64,000 bases of DNA from an uncultured Flavobacteriaceae bacterium (lineage in GTDB: Bacteria; Bacteroidota; Bacteroidia; Flavobacteriales; Flavobacteriaceae), in NCBI GenBank assembly GCA_947487895.1, contig CANKYF010000011.1, positions 85,598 to 149,597 on the forward strand, in the 5' to 3' direction. A program made the translations under genes and the position numbers. Shown in pieces: positions 1 through 9,270 of the stretch. A model generated the notes under the pieces. That model saw only the letters and a program-made list of their open reading frames with translations. It was not told the DNA's origin and ran no database searches. The stretch's first letter is position 1, and each line of letters begins with the position of its first letter.

Positions 1-2
1 TA

Positions 3-392
3 GAACAGCTTATAGAAGAAAAAAATATCGATGCAGATAGAGTTTATATTATGGGAGTGTCTATGGGAGGTTTTGGAACTTGGGAGTTTGTAGCACGGAA
101 GCCACATTTATTTGCCGCAGCTATACCAATGGCAGGATATTCAGATCCTAATCAATTAGAAAAAATTAAGCATATATCATTTTGGATATTTCATGGTGAA
201 ACAGATAAATGGAATCCTGTTCAAGGCTCTAGAACTATGCACAAACTATTGTTAGATAGTAATGCTGATGTTAAATATACTGAGTACGATAATACAGGAC
301 ATGGAGAGGCATTTAAAAAGGCATTTAATGAGGAATATTTGATTCCGTGGTTATTTTCAAAAAGTAAGAACTCTAATTTATTTCAAAAATAA
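3..392 (+). CDS. Alpha/beta hydrolase (esterase/'predicted peptidase' type), 5'-truncated by the window
   Basis: This is the C-terminal ~130 residues of a serine hydrolase; the open frame runs to the left edge, so the start lies outside the window. The nucleophile elbow GVSMGGFG is visible near residues 18-25 of the fragment, followed by the acidic residue in FHGETDKWNP and the histidine in NTGHGEAF, so the Ser-Asp-His triad is complete. The spacing and the GGFGTWE context resemble the phospholipase/carboxylesterase or COG4099 'predicted peptidase' group, which often sits in polysaccharide loci as esterases. It ends 2 nt before the next GH3 gene, so it is very likely the upstream member of the same operon. 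The substrate cannot be told from this fragment; secretion is unknown because the N-terminus is missing. Confidence 0.75.
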   Translation, partial: EQLIEEKNIDADRVYIMGVSMGGFGTWEFVARKPHLFAAAIPMAGYSDPNQLEKIKHISFWIFHGETDKWNPVQGSRTMHKLLLDSNADVKYTEYDNTGHGEAFKKAFNEEYLIPWLFSKSKNSNLFQK

Positions 393-394
393 TT

Positions 395-2581
395 ATGATA
401 AAAAAACACTACAAAAAGATACTTACACTCATTCTCATAACCTCTATATGGAGCTCTTTAGAAGCTCAAAATGATAATGTCATAGAGCAAAAGATAGAAA
501 GCATACTTTCTCAATTAACATTGGAAGAAAAAGTAAATATGTGTCATGCACAATCTAAATTTAGTACTAAAGGAGTAGAACGGTTGGGTATACCCGAGAT
601 ATGGATGTCAGACGGACCACACGGTGTAAGAGCTGAAATAAGTTGGGATGATTGGGCTTATGCAGGTTGGACAAACGATTCCATTACTGCATTTCCAGCG
701 TTAACATGTTTAGCATCTACTTTTAATCCAAACCTTGCAAAAGACTATGGATATAGTGTGGGAGAAGAAGCTAGATATAGAAAAAAAGATGTACTCCTTG
801 GTCCTGGTGTTAACATTTACAGAACACCACTTAATGGACGAAATTTTGAATACATGGGAGAAGATCCTTTTTTAGCTTCAAAACTAGTGGTGCCATATGT
901 TCAAGGTGTACAAGAAAATGGTGTTGCAGCATGTGTTAAGCATTTTGCACTAAATAATCAGGAACACTGGAGAGATAAAATTAATGTTGAAGTTAGTGAT
1001 AGAGCACTTTATGAAATTTACTTGCCTGCATTTAAAGTAGCAGTTACAGAAGGGAAAACATGGGCTATCATGGGGGCTTATAACAAATTTAGAGGTGCTC
1101 ACACAACACATAGTCCTATTCTCCATAAAATATTAAAAACTGATTGGGCATTTGATGGTGTTGTGATAAGTGATTGGAGTTCTGCGCATTCAACTAAAGA
1201 GGCTGCTTTGTATGGTTTAGATATGGAAATGGGGACAGGAACAGATGGTTTAGGAACTACTACTGCAAATCATTATAGTAGTTATTATTTGGCAAATCCA
1301 TTTCTGGAAGCTATTAAAAAAGGAGAAATAGAAGAAGCTATAGTTGATGACAAGGTAAGGCGTATTTTAAGATTGATGTTTAGAACAAATATGAGTTCTA
1401 ATAGACCTTTAGGAAGAGTGAATAATACAGAACATCATGAAGTAGCACGAAAAGTAGCTACTGAAGGTATTGTTCTGCTTAAAAATGATAAGAACTTTTT
1501 TCCTATACAAGATAAAAAAGGACTAACAATTGCTGTAATTGGAGAAAATGCTACAAGATCTATGACAAAAGGAGGAGGTTCTTCAGAATTAAAACCAAAA
1601 TTTGAAATATCGCCTTTAGAAGGTCTTAAAGACAGATATAAAAATGCAAAGATAATTCATGCTATGGGGTTTGCTTCTGGAGAATCAGTCTATGATCAAG
1701 TATTACCATCACCTTACAATGCAGATTCTTTAAAAGTTGAAGCCATAGAAGTTGCAAAAAAAGCAGATATTGTTTTGTTTGTTGGAGGATTAAGTAAAAG
1801 CCACCTTCAAGATTGTGAAGGCGATGATAGACAGCAATACCATCTTCCTTTTGGACAAGAAGAATTACTAAAAGAAATAAAAGCTGTAAATGGAAATTTA
1901 GGAATGGTATTACTTACAGGAAATGCCGTTGAAATGTCTTGGTTAGATAAAGTTGATGGGCTAATTCAAGGTTGGTATTTAGGCAGTATGGCAGGAAATG
2001 CTTTGGCTGATGTTATTAGCGGAGATGTAAACCCTTCAGGGAAATTACCATTTTCATTCCCTAAAAAACTAGAAGATAATGCTGCACATTCTTTTGATGA
2101 ATTATCATATCCAGGAGATGGCACCAATCAATATTACAAAGAAGATATTTTAGTGGGTTACCGTTGGCACGATACTAAAAAGATTAAACCACTATTCGCT
2201 TTTGGTGAAGGCATGTCTTATACAGATTTTAAGTTGTCAGATATACAAACAGATAAAAAAAGTTATTCAGAAAACGAGTCCATTTCGGTTTCCTGTACTA
2301 TTTCAAATGTAGGAGGTAGAAGCGGTAGTGAGGTTGTTCAGGTTTATGTAGGTAAGTCAAAGTCTAAGGTAAAAAGAGCTTTAAAAGAGTTAAAGGGATT
2401 TCAAAAAGTAGAAGTTGACTCAGGAAAAGGAGTTACAGCTAACATTGAAATTCCAGTAAGTGCTTTGGCATATTATGATGAAACAACTTCAAATTGGATT
2501 GTTGAGAAAGGAACTTACAACGTTTATGTTGGAAATGCTTCTAATAATATCTCTAAATCATTAAAGATTACCGTTAAATAA
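395..2581 (+). CDS. GH3 beta-glucosidase, secreted (periplasmic)
   Basis: A 728-residue glycoside hydrolase family 3 enzyme that removes terminal beta-linked glucose from oligosaccharides. The N-terminus MIKKHYKKILTLILITSIWS followed by SLEAQ is a classical signal peptide without a lipobox, so a soluble periplasmic enzyme is expected. GH3 landmarks are in order: WMSDGPHG (~residue 68), the KHF substrate-binding motif (~188), the nucleophile Asp in VISDWSSAH (~256), then the alpha/beta sandwich domain with KGGGSSEL (~390), and a fibronectin-III-like C-terminal domain ending at VYVGNAS. Length is normal for a three-domain GH3. It starts 2 nt after the esterase and is followed after 37 nt by the lactonase, pointing to one transcript. 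The exact linkage (beta-1,2, 1,3, 1,4 or 1,6) cannot be read from the sequence. Confidence 0.9.
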   Translation: MIKKHYKKILTLILITSIWSSLEAQNDNVIEQKIESILSQLTLEEKVNMCHAQSKFSTKGVERLGIPEIWMSDGPHGVRAEISWDDWAYAGWTNDSITAFPALTCLASTFNPNLAKDYGYSVGEEARYRKKDVLLGPGVNIYRTPLNGRNFEYMGEDPFLASKLVVPYVQGVQENGVAACVKHFALNNQEHWRDKINVEVSDRALYEIYLPAFKVAVTEGKTWAIMGAYNKFRGAHTTHSPILHKILKTDWAFDGVVISDWSSAHSTKEAALYGLDMEMGTGTDGLGTTTANHYSSYYLANPFLEAIKKGEIEEAIVDDKVRRILRLMFRTNMSSNRPLGRVNNTEHHEVARKVATEGIVLLKNDKNFFPIQDKKGLTIAVIGENATRSMTKGGGSSELKPKFEISPLEGLKDRYKNAKIIHAMGFASGESVYDQVLPSPYNADSLKVEAIEVAKKADIVLFVGGLSKSHLQDCEGDDRQQYHLPFGQEELLKEIKAVNGNLGMVLLTGNAVEMSWLDKVDGLIQGWYLGSMAGNALADVISGDVNPSGKLPFSFPKKLEDNAAHSFDELSYPGDGTNQYYKEDILVGYRWHDTKKIKPLFAFGEGMSYTDFKLSDIQTDKKSYSENESISVSCTISNVGGRSGSEVVQVYVGKSKSKVKRALKELKGFQKVEVDSGKGVTANIEIPVSALAYYDETTSNWIVEKGTYNVYVGNASNNISKSLKITVK

Positions 2582-2618
2582 AATAACTATCTTAATCTAA
2601 ATTAAATTTAGATAAATT

Positions 2619-3599
2619 ATGTTACAGAGAGTAATTTGTATTAGCGCAATAGCGATTTTGATAAGTTGTAATTCTAAAGAGAAAAAAACAAAAGTTGTTG
2701 AAACTAATAAAAGTTTAGAAGCCGAAATAGAGTATAAAATAGCTTCAGATTTAGGTGAAGGTGCTTTGTGGAATTATAAAACGCAAGAATTGTATTGGAT
2801 AGATATTGAAAAAAAGTTACTCAATATTTACAATCCTGAAACTAAAGAAAACAAGACCATAAATATGCCTTCAAGAATAGGAACAGTAGTTCCTGTAAAT
2901 TCTGAAGAAGTGTTGTCTGCTTTAGAGGATGGTGTGTATAAAACAAATTTAAAAACAGGAGTTTCAGAGTTGTTTGTTGATATGAGCGAACCATTGAAGG
3001 AGTGTCGATTAAATGATGGAAAAGTAGACCCAAATGGCAGATTTTGGGTAGGTTCCATGCATTGGGATCAGAAAAAAGGACATGCTAAACTTTTTAGTAT
3101 AAATGAAAAAGGAGCATTCAGTACTAAAATTGATAGTGTTACCATTTCTAACGGTATTGTTTGGACTTCAGATAAATCTACCATGTATTATATTGATACG
3201 CCAACATCGCAAATAAAGGCTTTTGACTATAATGACGAAACAGGTGAAATTTCAAACGGAAGAGTTGCTGTAGAAATTGAAAAATCATTAGGACATCCTG
3301 ATGGAATGGCTATTGATGAAGAAGATATGTTATGGGTAGGTATGTGGAACGGAAATGCAGTAATACGATTCAATCCTAAAACGGGAAAAATAATTCAAAA
3401 AATTCCTGTACCGGCGCACAATGTAACATCCTGTGCCTTTGGCGGTGAAGATTTAGGTGTTTTATATATTACTTCAGCAAGAATAGATATGACTGAAGAT
3501 GAACTAAAAAAATATCCTAATTCAGGTTCAATATTTAAAGTTGTACCTGGTGTGAAAGGTGTAAAAAGTGCCTTTTATAAGGACCAATCAAAAAAATAA
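2619..3599 (+). CDS. SMP-30/gluconolactonase/LRE-family lipoprotein (probable gluconolactonase)
   Basis: A 326-residue six-bladed beta-propeller of the SMP-30/regucalcin family, whose members hydrolyse sugar lactones using a bound divalent metal. The N-terminus carries a lipoprotein signal with lipobox ILISC (Cys ~17), so it should be anchored in the periplasm or outer membrane. Likely metal ligands follow the regucalcin pattern: Glu in DLGEGALW, Asn in ISNGIVW and Asp in HPDGMAIDE, with the substrate-loop Asn in RLNDGKVDPNG. In the family many lactones are accepted; the choice of glucono-1,5-lactone rests on context, since gluconokinase, 6-phosphogluconate dehydrogenase and a gluconate permease follow in the same operon. 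No glucose dehydrogenase is visible in the window, so the source of the lactone is not shown. Confidence 0.82.
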   Translation: MLQRVICISAIAILISCNSKEKKTKVVETNKSLEAEIEYKIASDLGEGALWNYKTQELYWIDIEKKLLNIYNPETKENKTINMPSRIGTVVPVNSEEVLSALEDGVYKTNLKTGVSELFVDMSEPLKECRLNDGKVDPNGRFWVGSMHWDQKKGHAKLFSINEKGAFSTKIDSVTISNGIVWTSDKSTMYYIDTPTSQIKAFDYNDETGEISNGRVAVEIEKSLGHPDGMAIDEEDMLWVGMWNGNAVIRFNPKTGKIIQKIPVPAHNVTSCAFGGEDLGVLYITSARIDMTEDELKKYPNSGSIFKVVPGVKGVKSAFYKDQSKK

Positions 3600-3603
3600 A
3601 CAA

Positions 3604-5865
3604 ATGAAAAATTATTACATACTATTTATTCTTTTATGCTTTTTAAGTTGTTCTAAAAATGGGCAAAGTGAAAAAAAAGCAATTAATGAAAGTGATGAAA
3701 AGTATGAAGTAGTTATAAATGAGTTACTTTCAAAAATGACACTTGAAGAAAAAATTGGGCAAACCAATTTAAGAGGGACTTCAAGTAGAGCAAAAACCTT
3801 ATCAGAAGAGTTAAAACAACAAGTAAGAGAAGGTAAGGTAGGCGCGTTATTGAACGTTATGAAAACTGAGTTTGTTGATGAATTACAAAAAATAGCAGTA
3901 GAGGAAAGTCCTAATAAAATACCTTTAATTTTCGCAAGAGATGTGATTCACGGTTTTAAAACTATGTTTCCAATTCCGTTAGGAATGGCAGCATCATGGG
4001 ATGAAGATGTGGCAAGAACATCATCTCGAGTAGCAGCTATAGAATCAAGTTCAGTTGGAATTCGTTGGACGTTTGCCCCAATGTTAGACATTGCTAGAGA
4101 TAGCCGTTGGGGAAGAATAGCTGAATCACCAGGAGAAGATCCGTATTTAGCCTCTATCTTAGGAAAAGCTTATGTTGAAGGATTTCAAGGAGATTCATTA
4201 AACAACTCAACAAGTATTGCAGCTTGTGCAAAACATTACATAGGTTATGGTGCTGCTATTGGTGGTAGAGATTATAATACCACTTTAATTCCAGAGCCAT
4301 TATTACGCAATTTATATTTACCGCCATTTGAAGCAGCTTTAAATACTGGTGCTGCTACAGTAATGACATCATTTAATGAGATAAATGGTATTCCAGCTAC
4401 AGGAAATGAATTCCTTTTAAAGGATGTTTTAAGAGACGAATTAAGCTTTGATGGCTTTGTTGTTAGCGATTGGGATTCAGTGGTTGAAATGATCACGCAT
4501 GGTTACGCAAGAGATGAAAAACATGCAGGAGAGTTAGCAGCAAATGCAGGGCTAGACATGGAAATGACCAGTAAAGCTTATGAAAATAATCTTAAGGCTC
4601 TTATTAAAGAAGGTAAAGTTTCAGAAAAACAATTAGATGTATTTGTAAAAAATATTCTTAGAGTAAAACTAAGATTAGGGTTGTTTAAAGAACCTTATAG
4701 AGATGTAGCTAATGAAGCTAAATTTTATGAAAAGACACATCTTGAAAAAGCAAAAGAAGCAGCTATAAAGAGTACTGTAATGTTGAAGAACGAAGGTGTT
4801 TTACCTTTAGCTAAAAGATCTAAAATAGCTTTAATTGGTCCTATGGCTGATGCACCTTTAGATCAAATGGGTACATGGACTTTTGATGGAGAAAAAGAAC
4901 AGACTATAACACCTTTAAATGCTTTTGAAGCAGCAGATGTTAATTACACTTATATTGCTGGGTTATCTCATAGTAGAGACCTGTCTAAGAAAGAGTTTAA
5001 AAAAGCTATAGCCGTAGCTAGAGCATCAGATGTAGTTGTTTTTGTAGCTGGAGAGGAAGCTATTTTATCTGGAGAAGCGCATAGTAGGGCTTCAATTGAT
5101 TTACCTGGAGCGCAGGAAAACTTAATTAAAGAATTAGCAAAAACAGGAAAATCAATTGTATTAGTAATTATGGCAGGAAGACCGATTACCATAACTAATG
5201 TAATTGACGATGTAGATGCTGTTTTAATGTCTTGGCATCCAGGAACAATGGGAGGTGAAGCACTGCAAGAAATTATATTCGGGTTGGAGGAGCCACAGGG
5301 TAGATTACCTGTGTCATGGCCAAAAACAGCAGGTCAATTACCATATTTCTACAATCATAAAAATACAGGGAGACCAGCAAATAAGAAAGATTATGTAGCT
5401 ATGTATGATATTCCAATTGGTGCGTGGCAAAGTTCTTTAGGTAACGATTCTCATTATTTAGATGTTGGTTATACACCACATTTTCCATTTGGTTATGGTC
5501 TTGGTTACACAAATTTCAAATATGATAAGATTGAAGTGTCAAAAGATACGATCAGATTTAATGAAGATATTACCATAAAAGCAACGGTAACTAATACAGG
5601 AACAAGAACAGGGAAAGAAGTTGTTCAGTTCTACATTCAAGATGTTGTGGGAAGTATTACCAGACCAGTTAGAGAATTAAAAGGGTTTGAGCATGTAAAT
5701 TTAAAAGCAGGGGAAACTCAAGAAGTCAGTTTTACAATATCATCTAAGATATTAGAATTTACAAATAATAAATTGGTGAAAGCAGCAGAAGAAGGCGATT
5801 TTAATGTTTGGATCGGACCACATTCAGCATCAGGTTTAAAGAGCGCATTTTATTTAAAAGATTAG
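3604..5865 (+). CDS. GH3 beta-glucosidase lipoprotein (BglX-like)
   Basis: A GH3 exo-beta-glucosidase of 753 residues, related to periplasmic BglX enzymes. I place the start at the ATG at 3604, 4 nt after the lactonase stop, because it opens a lipoprotein signal peptide with lipobox CFLSC; an in-frame ATG at 3568 lies inside the previous gene and would spoil the signal. Motifs: MTLEEKIGQ near the N-terminus, RDSRWGRIAESPGEDP (~182), the KHY motif (~216), the nucleophile Asp in VVSDWDSV (~289), the C-terminal sandwich and an FnIII-like domain ending near WIGPHSASG. It differs clearly from the GH3 at 395-2581 (two subtypes), so the pair may split different linkages or chain lengths. Operon member. 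Confidence 0.92.
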   Translation: MKNYYILFILLCFLSCSKNGQSEKKAINESDEKYEVVINELLSKMTLEEKIGQTNLRGTSSRAKTLSEELKQQVREGKVGALLNVMKTEFVDELQKIAVEESPNKIPLIFARDVIHGFKTMFPIPLGMAASWDEDVARTSSRVAAIESSSVGIRWTFAPMLDIARDSRWGRIAESPGEDPYLASILGKAYVEGFQGDSLNNSTSIAACAKHYIGYGAAIGGRDYNTTLIPEPLLRNLYLPPFEAALNTGAATVMTSFNEINGIPATGNEFLLKDVLRDELSFDGFVVSDWDSVVEMITHGYARDEKHAGELAANAGLDMEMTSKAYENNLKALIKEGKVSEKQLDVFVKNILRVKLRLGLFKEPYRDVANEAKFYEKTHLEKAKEAAIKSTVMLKNEGVLPLAKRSKIALIGPMADAPLDQMGTWTFDGEKEQTITPLNAFEAADVNYTYIAGLSHSRDLSKKEFKKAIAVARASDVVVFVAGEEAILSGEAHSRASIDLPGAQENLIKELAKTGKSIVLVIMAGRPITITNVIDDVDAVLMSWHPGTMGGEALQEIIFGLEEPQGRLPVSWPKTAGQLPYFYNHKNTGRPANKKDYVAMYDIPIGAWQSSLGNDSHYLDVGYTPHFPFGYGLGYTNFKYDKIEVSKDTIRFNEDITIKATVTNTGTRTGKEVVQFYIQDVVGSITRPVRELKGFEHVNLKAGETQEVSFTISSKILEFTNNKLVKAAEEGDFNVWIGPHSASGLKSAFYLKD

Positions 5866-5869
5866 GGAT

Positions 5870-6355
5870 ATGATAATCGTGGTGATGGGTGTAAGTGGTT
5901 GTGGAAAAACAACCATAAGTAAAAGATTATCAGAGTATTTTCAATTGCCTTATTATGATGCCGATGATTTTCATCCAAAATCGAATATCGAAAAAATGGC
6001 TGGTAAACAGCCTTTAAATGATGAAGATAGATGGCCATGGTTACAAATATTATCAGAAAATATAAGCGTGTGGGCAGCAAAAGGAGGTGCTGTTTTAGCA
6101 TGTTCGGCATTAAAAGAAAGTTATAGAAAGTTGCTTTCTTCAGAATATACAACCATTGTCTGGGTGCATTTATCAGGCAGTAAAAGTTTGATAAAGAAAC
6201 GTATTGAAAAACGAAACGGACATTTTATGAGTTCAAGTCTGTTAGATGCACAATTTGAGGATTTGGAAGTACCAAGTTATGCGATTGAAGTAGGTATATC
6301 CAAATCGCCAGAAGAAATTGTGAAAACTATTATTTCAAAATTAAAGAATGAATAA
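5870..6355 (+). CDS. gntK: Gluconokinase
   Basis: A 161-residue cytoplasmic kinase that phosphorylates D-gluconate to 6-phosphogluconate with ATP. The Walker A motif GVSGCGKTT lies at residues 7-15, and the family signature YYDADDFHP, the loop KMAGKQPLNDEDRWPWL and ACSALKESYR follow, all diagnostic of the GntK/GntV type. Length matches the family (about 160-175 aa). It starts 4 nt after the GH3 stop, and its end overlaps the gnd gene by 8 nt, so translation is probably coupled. The product is the substrate of the next gene. No signal peptide. Confidence 0.95.
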   Translation: MIIVVMGVSGCGKTTISKRLSEYFQLPYYDADDFHPKSNIEKMAGKQPLNDEDRWPWLQILSENISVWAAKGGAVLACSALKESYRKLLSSEYTTIVWVHLSGSKSLIKKRIEKRNGHFMSSSLLDAQFEDLEVPSYAIEVGISKSPEEIVKTIISKLKNE

Positions 6356-7745
6356 GTCAGACATAGGTGTTATAGGGTTAGGAGTCATGGGAAGCAGTTT
6401 AAGTCTTAACATTGCAGAAAAAGGCTTTGCATTGTCAGTTTATAATAGGGCTGAACAAGGAGAAGAGCATGTTCTTCCTGATTTTTTAAAACGAACGGAT
6501 GAAGGCATGAACGTTAAAGGATTTACAGAACTTCAAAGTTTTGTAGCATCTTTAGAGTGCCCTAGAAAGATACTCATCATGATTAAGGCTGGTGGTGCTA
6601 TTGATAGTATTATTGAAGCCATATTGCCGTTTTTGTCTGAGGGGGATATTTTAATTGATGGCGGAAATTCACATTATTTAGATACTAATAGACGAGCAGC
6701 ATACTTAAAAAGTAAAAAGTTAAACTTTGTAGGCTGTGGTGTCTCTGGAGGAGAAGAAGGCGCTCGAAAAGGACCTTCAATAATGCCTGGTGGAACTAAA
6801 GAAAGTTATACTGAAATTGCGCCCATTTTAGAAGCCATCGCAGCTAAAGACAATCATGGAAAAACATGTTGTACACATATTGGAGAAGAGGGCGCTGGAC
6901 ATTTCGTGAAAATGGTTCATAATGGTATAGAATATGCTGAAATGCAATTACTGGCTGAGGTTTATGCATTGCTTTTTGTTACTAAAACCAATGATGAGAT
7001 AGCTCAGATATTTTCAGAATGGAATAAAACAGATGTGTCTAGCTATTTGCTAGAAATTACTATTGACATTCTTCGGAAAAAAGAAAATGGTGTATGCATT
7101 TTAGATACTATTTTAGATAAGGCGGGTAATAAAGGAACAGGGTCTTGGTCTACAAAAGCAGCTTTTGATTTAGGTACAGTGAATACCATGATGTCTTCAG
7201 CAGTTTTTGCACGCTATATATCTTCATTTAAAGATAAGAGGAAGCAATTATCAAAGAACCTGAGAAAAGCTCCAAAGAATCAGATTACAGTAGATGTGTC
7301 AGTTTTAGAAAATGCCTATCGTTTTGCACGAATTGTAAATCACCATCAAGGTTTTGAGTTAATGAAACTAGCATCAAAAGAGTTTAATTGGGATTTAAAC
7401 CTATCGGAAATAGCACGTATATGGACTAATGGGTGTATCATCCGTTCACAATTTATAGAAAGCTCAATAACTGTTTTTAAAGAGTATGAGAGTTATTTGG
7501 ATGATGACAATATTCTTGAATTATTGATGACTTCTGAGGAGGCTATTAAAAAGAGCATTTCTTATAGTTTATCAAACCGAATAGCTTTTGATACATTTTG
7601 GTCTGCTTACAATTACTGGATTGGTATAACTACCGAACGCTTACCAGCTAATTTAATACAAGCACAACGTGATTATTTTGGTGCACATACTTATCAAAAA
7701 GTGAATGCCCCAGAAGATCAATTCTTTCATACTAAATGGTATTAA
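6348..7745 (+). CDS. gnd: 6-phosphogluconate dehydrogenase (decarboxylating)
   Basis: A 465-residue NADP+-type dehydrogenase converting 6-phosphogluconate to ribulose-5-phosphate, CO2 and NADPH in the cytoplasm. The Rossmann motif GLGVMGSSLS is at residues 9-18, followed by DGGNSHYLDT, GVSGGEEGARKGPSIMPGG (substrate/catalytic loop), the catalytic Lys-Asn region HFVKMVHNGIEY and the C-terminal QRDYFGAHTYQ. Length is typical of the long form. It overlaps gntK by 8 nt and the permease by 1 nt. Its presence in a carbohydrate locus, rather than next to zwf, indicates a dedicated gluconate route. The genome may hold another gnd with zwf; that is not visible here. Confidence 0.96.
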   Translation: MNKSDIGVIGLGVMGSSLSLNIAEKGFALSVYNRAEQGEEHVLPDFLKRTDEGMNVKGFTELQSFVASLECPRKILIMIKAGGAIDSIIEAILPFLSEGDILIDGGNSHYLDTNRRAAYLKSKKLNFVGCGVSGGEEGARKGPSIMPGGTKESYTEIAPILEAIAAKDNHGKTCCTHIGEEGAGHFVKMVHNGIEYAEMQLLAEVYALLFVTKTNDEIAQIFSEWNKTDVSSYLLEITIDILRKKENGVCILDTILDKAGNKGTGSWSTKAAFDLGTVNTMMSSAVFARYISSFKDKRKQLSKNLRKAPKNQITVDVSVLENAYRFARIVNHHQGFELMKLASKEFNWDLNLSEIARIWTNGCIIRSQFIESSITVFKEYESYLDDDNILELLMTSEEAIKKSISYSLSNRIAFDTFWSAYNYWIGITTERLPANLIQAQRDYFGAHTYQKVNAPEDQFFHTKWY

Positions 7746-9094
7746 TGATGATAGATTTTTCTCTTTTAGGAGCGGTTTTTTTAGGGGTTGTCCTTCTTAT
7801 AGTTCTCATTTTACGTTTTAAAATACAGGCATTTATAGCTTTGCTAATGGCTAGTATTTTGGTAGGTGTATTATCAGGAATGGAGCCCTCAACTATAATA
7901 AAAACTGTACAGGAAGGGATGGGGAATACACTTGGTTTTGTAGCAGTGGTTGTTGGTTTGGGTGGTATTTTTGGCGCTATTTTAGAACATTCTGGTGGTG
8001 CAGAAGCATTAGCGAGTAAGCTTTTAGCCAAATTTGGTATTGAACGCTCTCCATGGGCATTAATGCTTACGGGCTTTATTGTCGCTATTCCTGTGTTCTT
8101 CGAAGTAGCTTTTATCATTTTAGTACCCATGATTTATGCACTTCAAAAGAAAACTAAAAAGCCTATTTTATTATACGGAATTCCGTTATTAGCGGGTTTA
8201 GCTATAACACACACATTTATTCCGCCAACGCCAGGACCTGTTGCCGTAGCAGATATTTTAAAAGCAGACCTAGGTTGGGTTATTCTTTTTGGGTTTATTG
8301 CAGGTATTCCAACAGCTATTCTGTGTGGCCCTGTTTTAGGAAAATACATTTCAAAACGTATTCCTGTTTCTGGAATTACTTCAGAAGAAACAACCTTAGA
8401 AAAACAAAGAGATTTACCATCGGTAAGAGTTATTGTTAGTATCATTGCTATCCCAATATTACTTATCGTTGTTAATACAATTATCAACAGTCCGTTAGTT
8501 GGAGAGGAAGTATTACCCAAAAAATTACTTGAATGGTTGGGAATGATTGGGCATCCGTTTTCTGCTCTAATCATCGCAAATCTAATAGCTTGGTATATTT
8601 TAGGAATTAAGAGAGGGTTTACAAAAGCACAATTGTTAGACATTAGTACAAAATCTATGGCACCTGCAGGTATTATTATTTTAATAACTGGAGCTGGAGG
8701 CGTATTTAAACAAATGCTTGTGAATACAGGCGCTGGTGAAATGCTGGCAAATTATTTTGCAGATAAAGGTGTGAGTATATTATTGTTTGCATTTCTATCT
8801 GCTGCTCTGGTAAGAGTATTACAAGGTTCTGCTACTGTTGCAATGATAACAGCTGCAGGACTAACGGCACCTCTTTTAATGGAAACTATTTCTGAGCCTC
8901 AAAAGGCATTATTGGTTATAGCAGTGGCTTCAGGTGCAAGTATTATGTCTCATGTAAATGATAGCGGTTTTTGGCTAGTAGGAAAATATTTAGGACTTAC
9001 AGAAAAGCAAACTTTTAAGAGTTGGACACTCATGACAACAATACTTGCTTTGGTTGGATTTAGTTGTGCTTCTGTTCTATCCTTGTTTTTTTAA
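7745..9094 (+). CDS. gntP: Gluconate:H+ symporter, GntP family
   Basis: A roughly 450-residue inner-membrane permease of the GntP family with about 12-14 hydrophobic segments. Family motifs are clear: VVVGLGGIFGAILEHSGGAE, then ITHTFIPPTPGPVAVADIL, and SGASIMSHVNDSGFWLV near the C-terminus. I choose the ATG at 7745, which overlaps the gnd stop as TAATG; an ATG at 7736 inside gnd and one at 7748 are alternatives. It should import gluconate (or a related aldonate) made in the periplasm by the lactonase, delivering it to GntK and Gnd. It is the last intact gene of the operon; a decayed GH3 tail follows. The precise substrate within the family is inferred from its neighbours. Confidence 0.92.
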   Translation: MMIDFSLLGAVFLGVVLLIVLILRFKIQAFIALLMASILVGVLSGMEPSTIIKTVQEGMGNTLGFVAVVVGLGGIFGAILEHSGGAEALASKLLAKFGIERSPWALMLTGFIVAIPVFFEVAFIILVPMIYALQKKTKKPILLYGIPLLAGLAITHTFIPPTPGPVAVADILKADLGWVILFGFIAGIPTAILCGPVLGKYISKRIPVSGITSEETTLEKQRDLPSVRVIVSIIAIPILLIVVNTIINSPLVGEEVLPKKLLEWLGMIGHPFSALIIANLIAWYILGIKRGFTKAQLLDISTKSMAPAGIIILITGAGGVFKQMLVNTGAGEMLANYFADKGVSILLFAFLSAALVRVLQGSATVAMITAAGLTAPLLMETISEPQKALLVIAVASGASIMSHVNDSGFWLVGKYLGLTEKQTFKSWTLMTTILALVGFSCASVLSLFF

Positions 9095-9144
9095 AAATAT
9101 AAATTAGTAATAAGTATACTATTATTTATAATACCAACAAATGA

Positions 9145-9264
9145 AAAACTACTTTAGGTTTTTATAATGGTGATGGAACTTACTTAGTTGAACCTTTTGA
9201 TTTTAAGGTGTTTGTTGGTGGTAGTTCTTCTGAAACTTTAGAAGTCGAGTTTGAATTGAAATAA
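9145..9264 (+). pseudogene. Remnant of a GH3 beta-glucosidase C-terminus
   Basis: Between gntP and the GH9 gene a short open stretch reads GFYNGDGTYLVEP, then FDFKVFVGGSSSETLEVEFE and LK followed by TAA at 9262-9264. This matches the very end of BglX-type GH3 enzymes (FnIII-like domain, pattern VEPG-F-V-VGGSS-L-F-L). The frame is closed by TGA at 9142 and there is no start, so only about 40 codons survive. It probably records a third GH3 gene lost by deletion at the end of this operon. Seen directly: the reading frame and motif. The GH3 assignment is from family knowledge. Confidence 0.72.
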
Positions 9265-9270
9265 GAATAT

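Noticed and set aside
7732..8643. Two long open frames on the minus strand opposite the gntP gene (about 130 and 165 codons)
   Set aside because: They are antisense shadows of a membrane-protein gene with clear GntP motifs; their translations show no family features and no start context.
9095..9144. Terminator hairpin after gntP
   Set aside because: Only weak AT pairings with mismatches were seen and no T tract in the right place.
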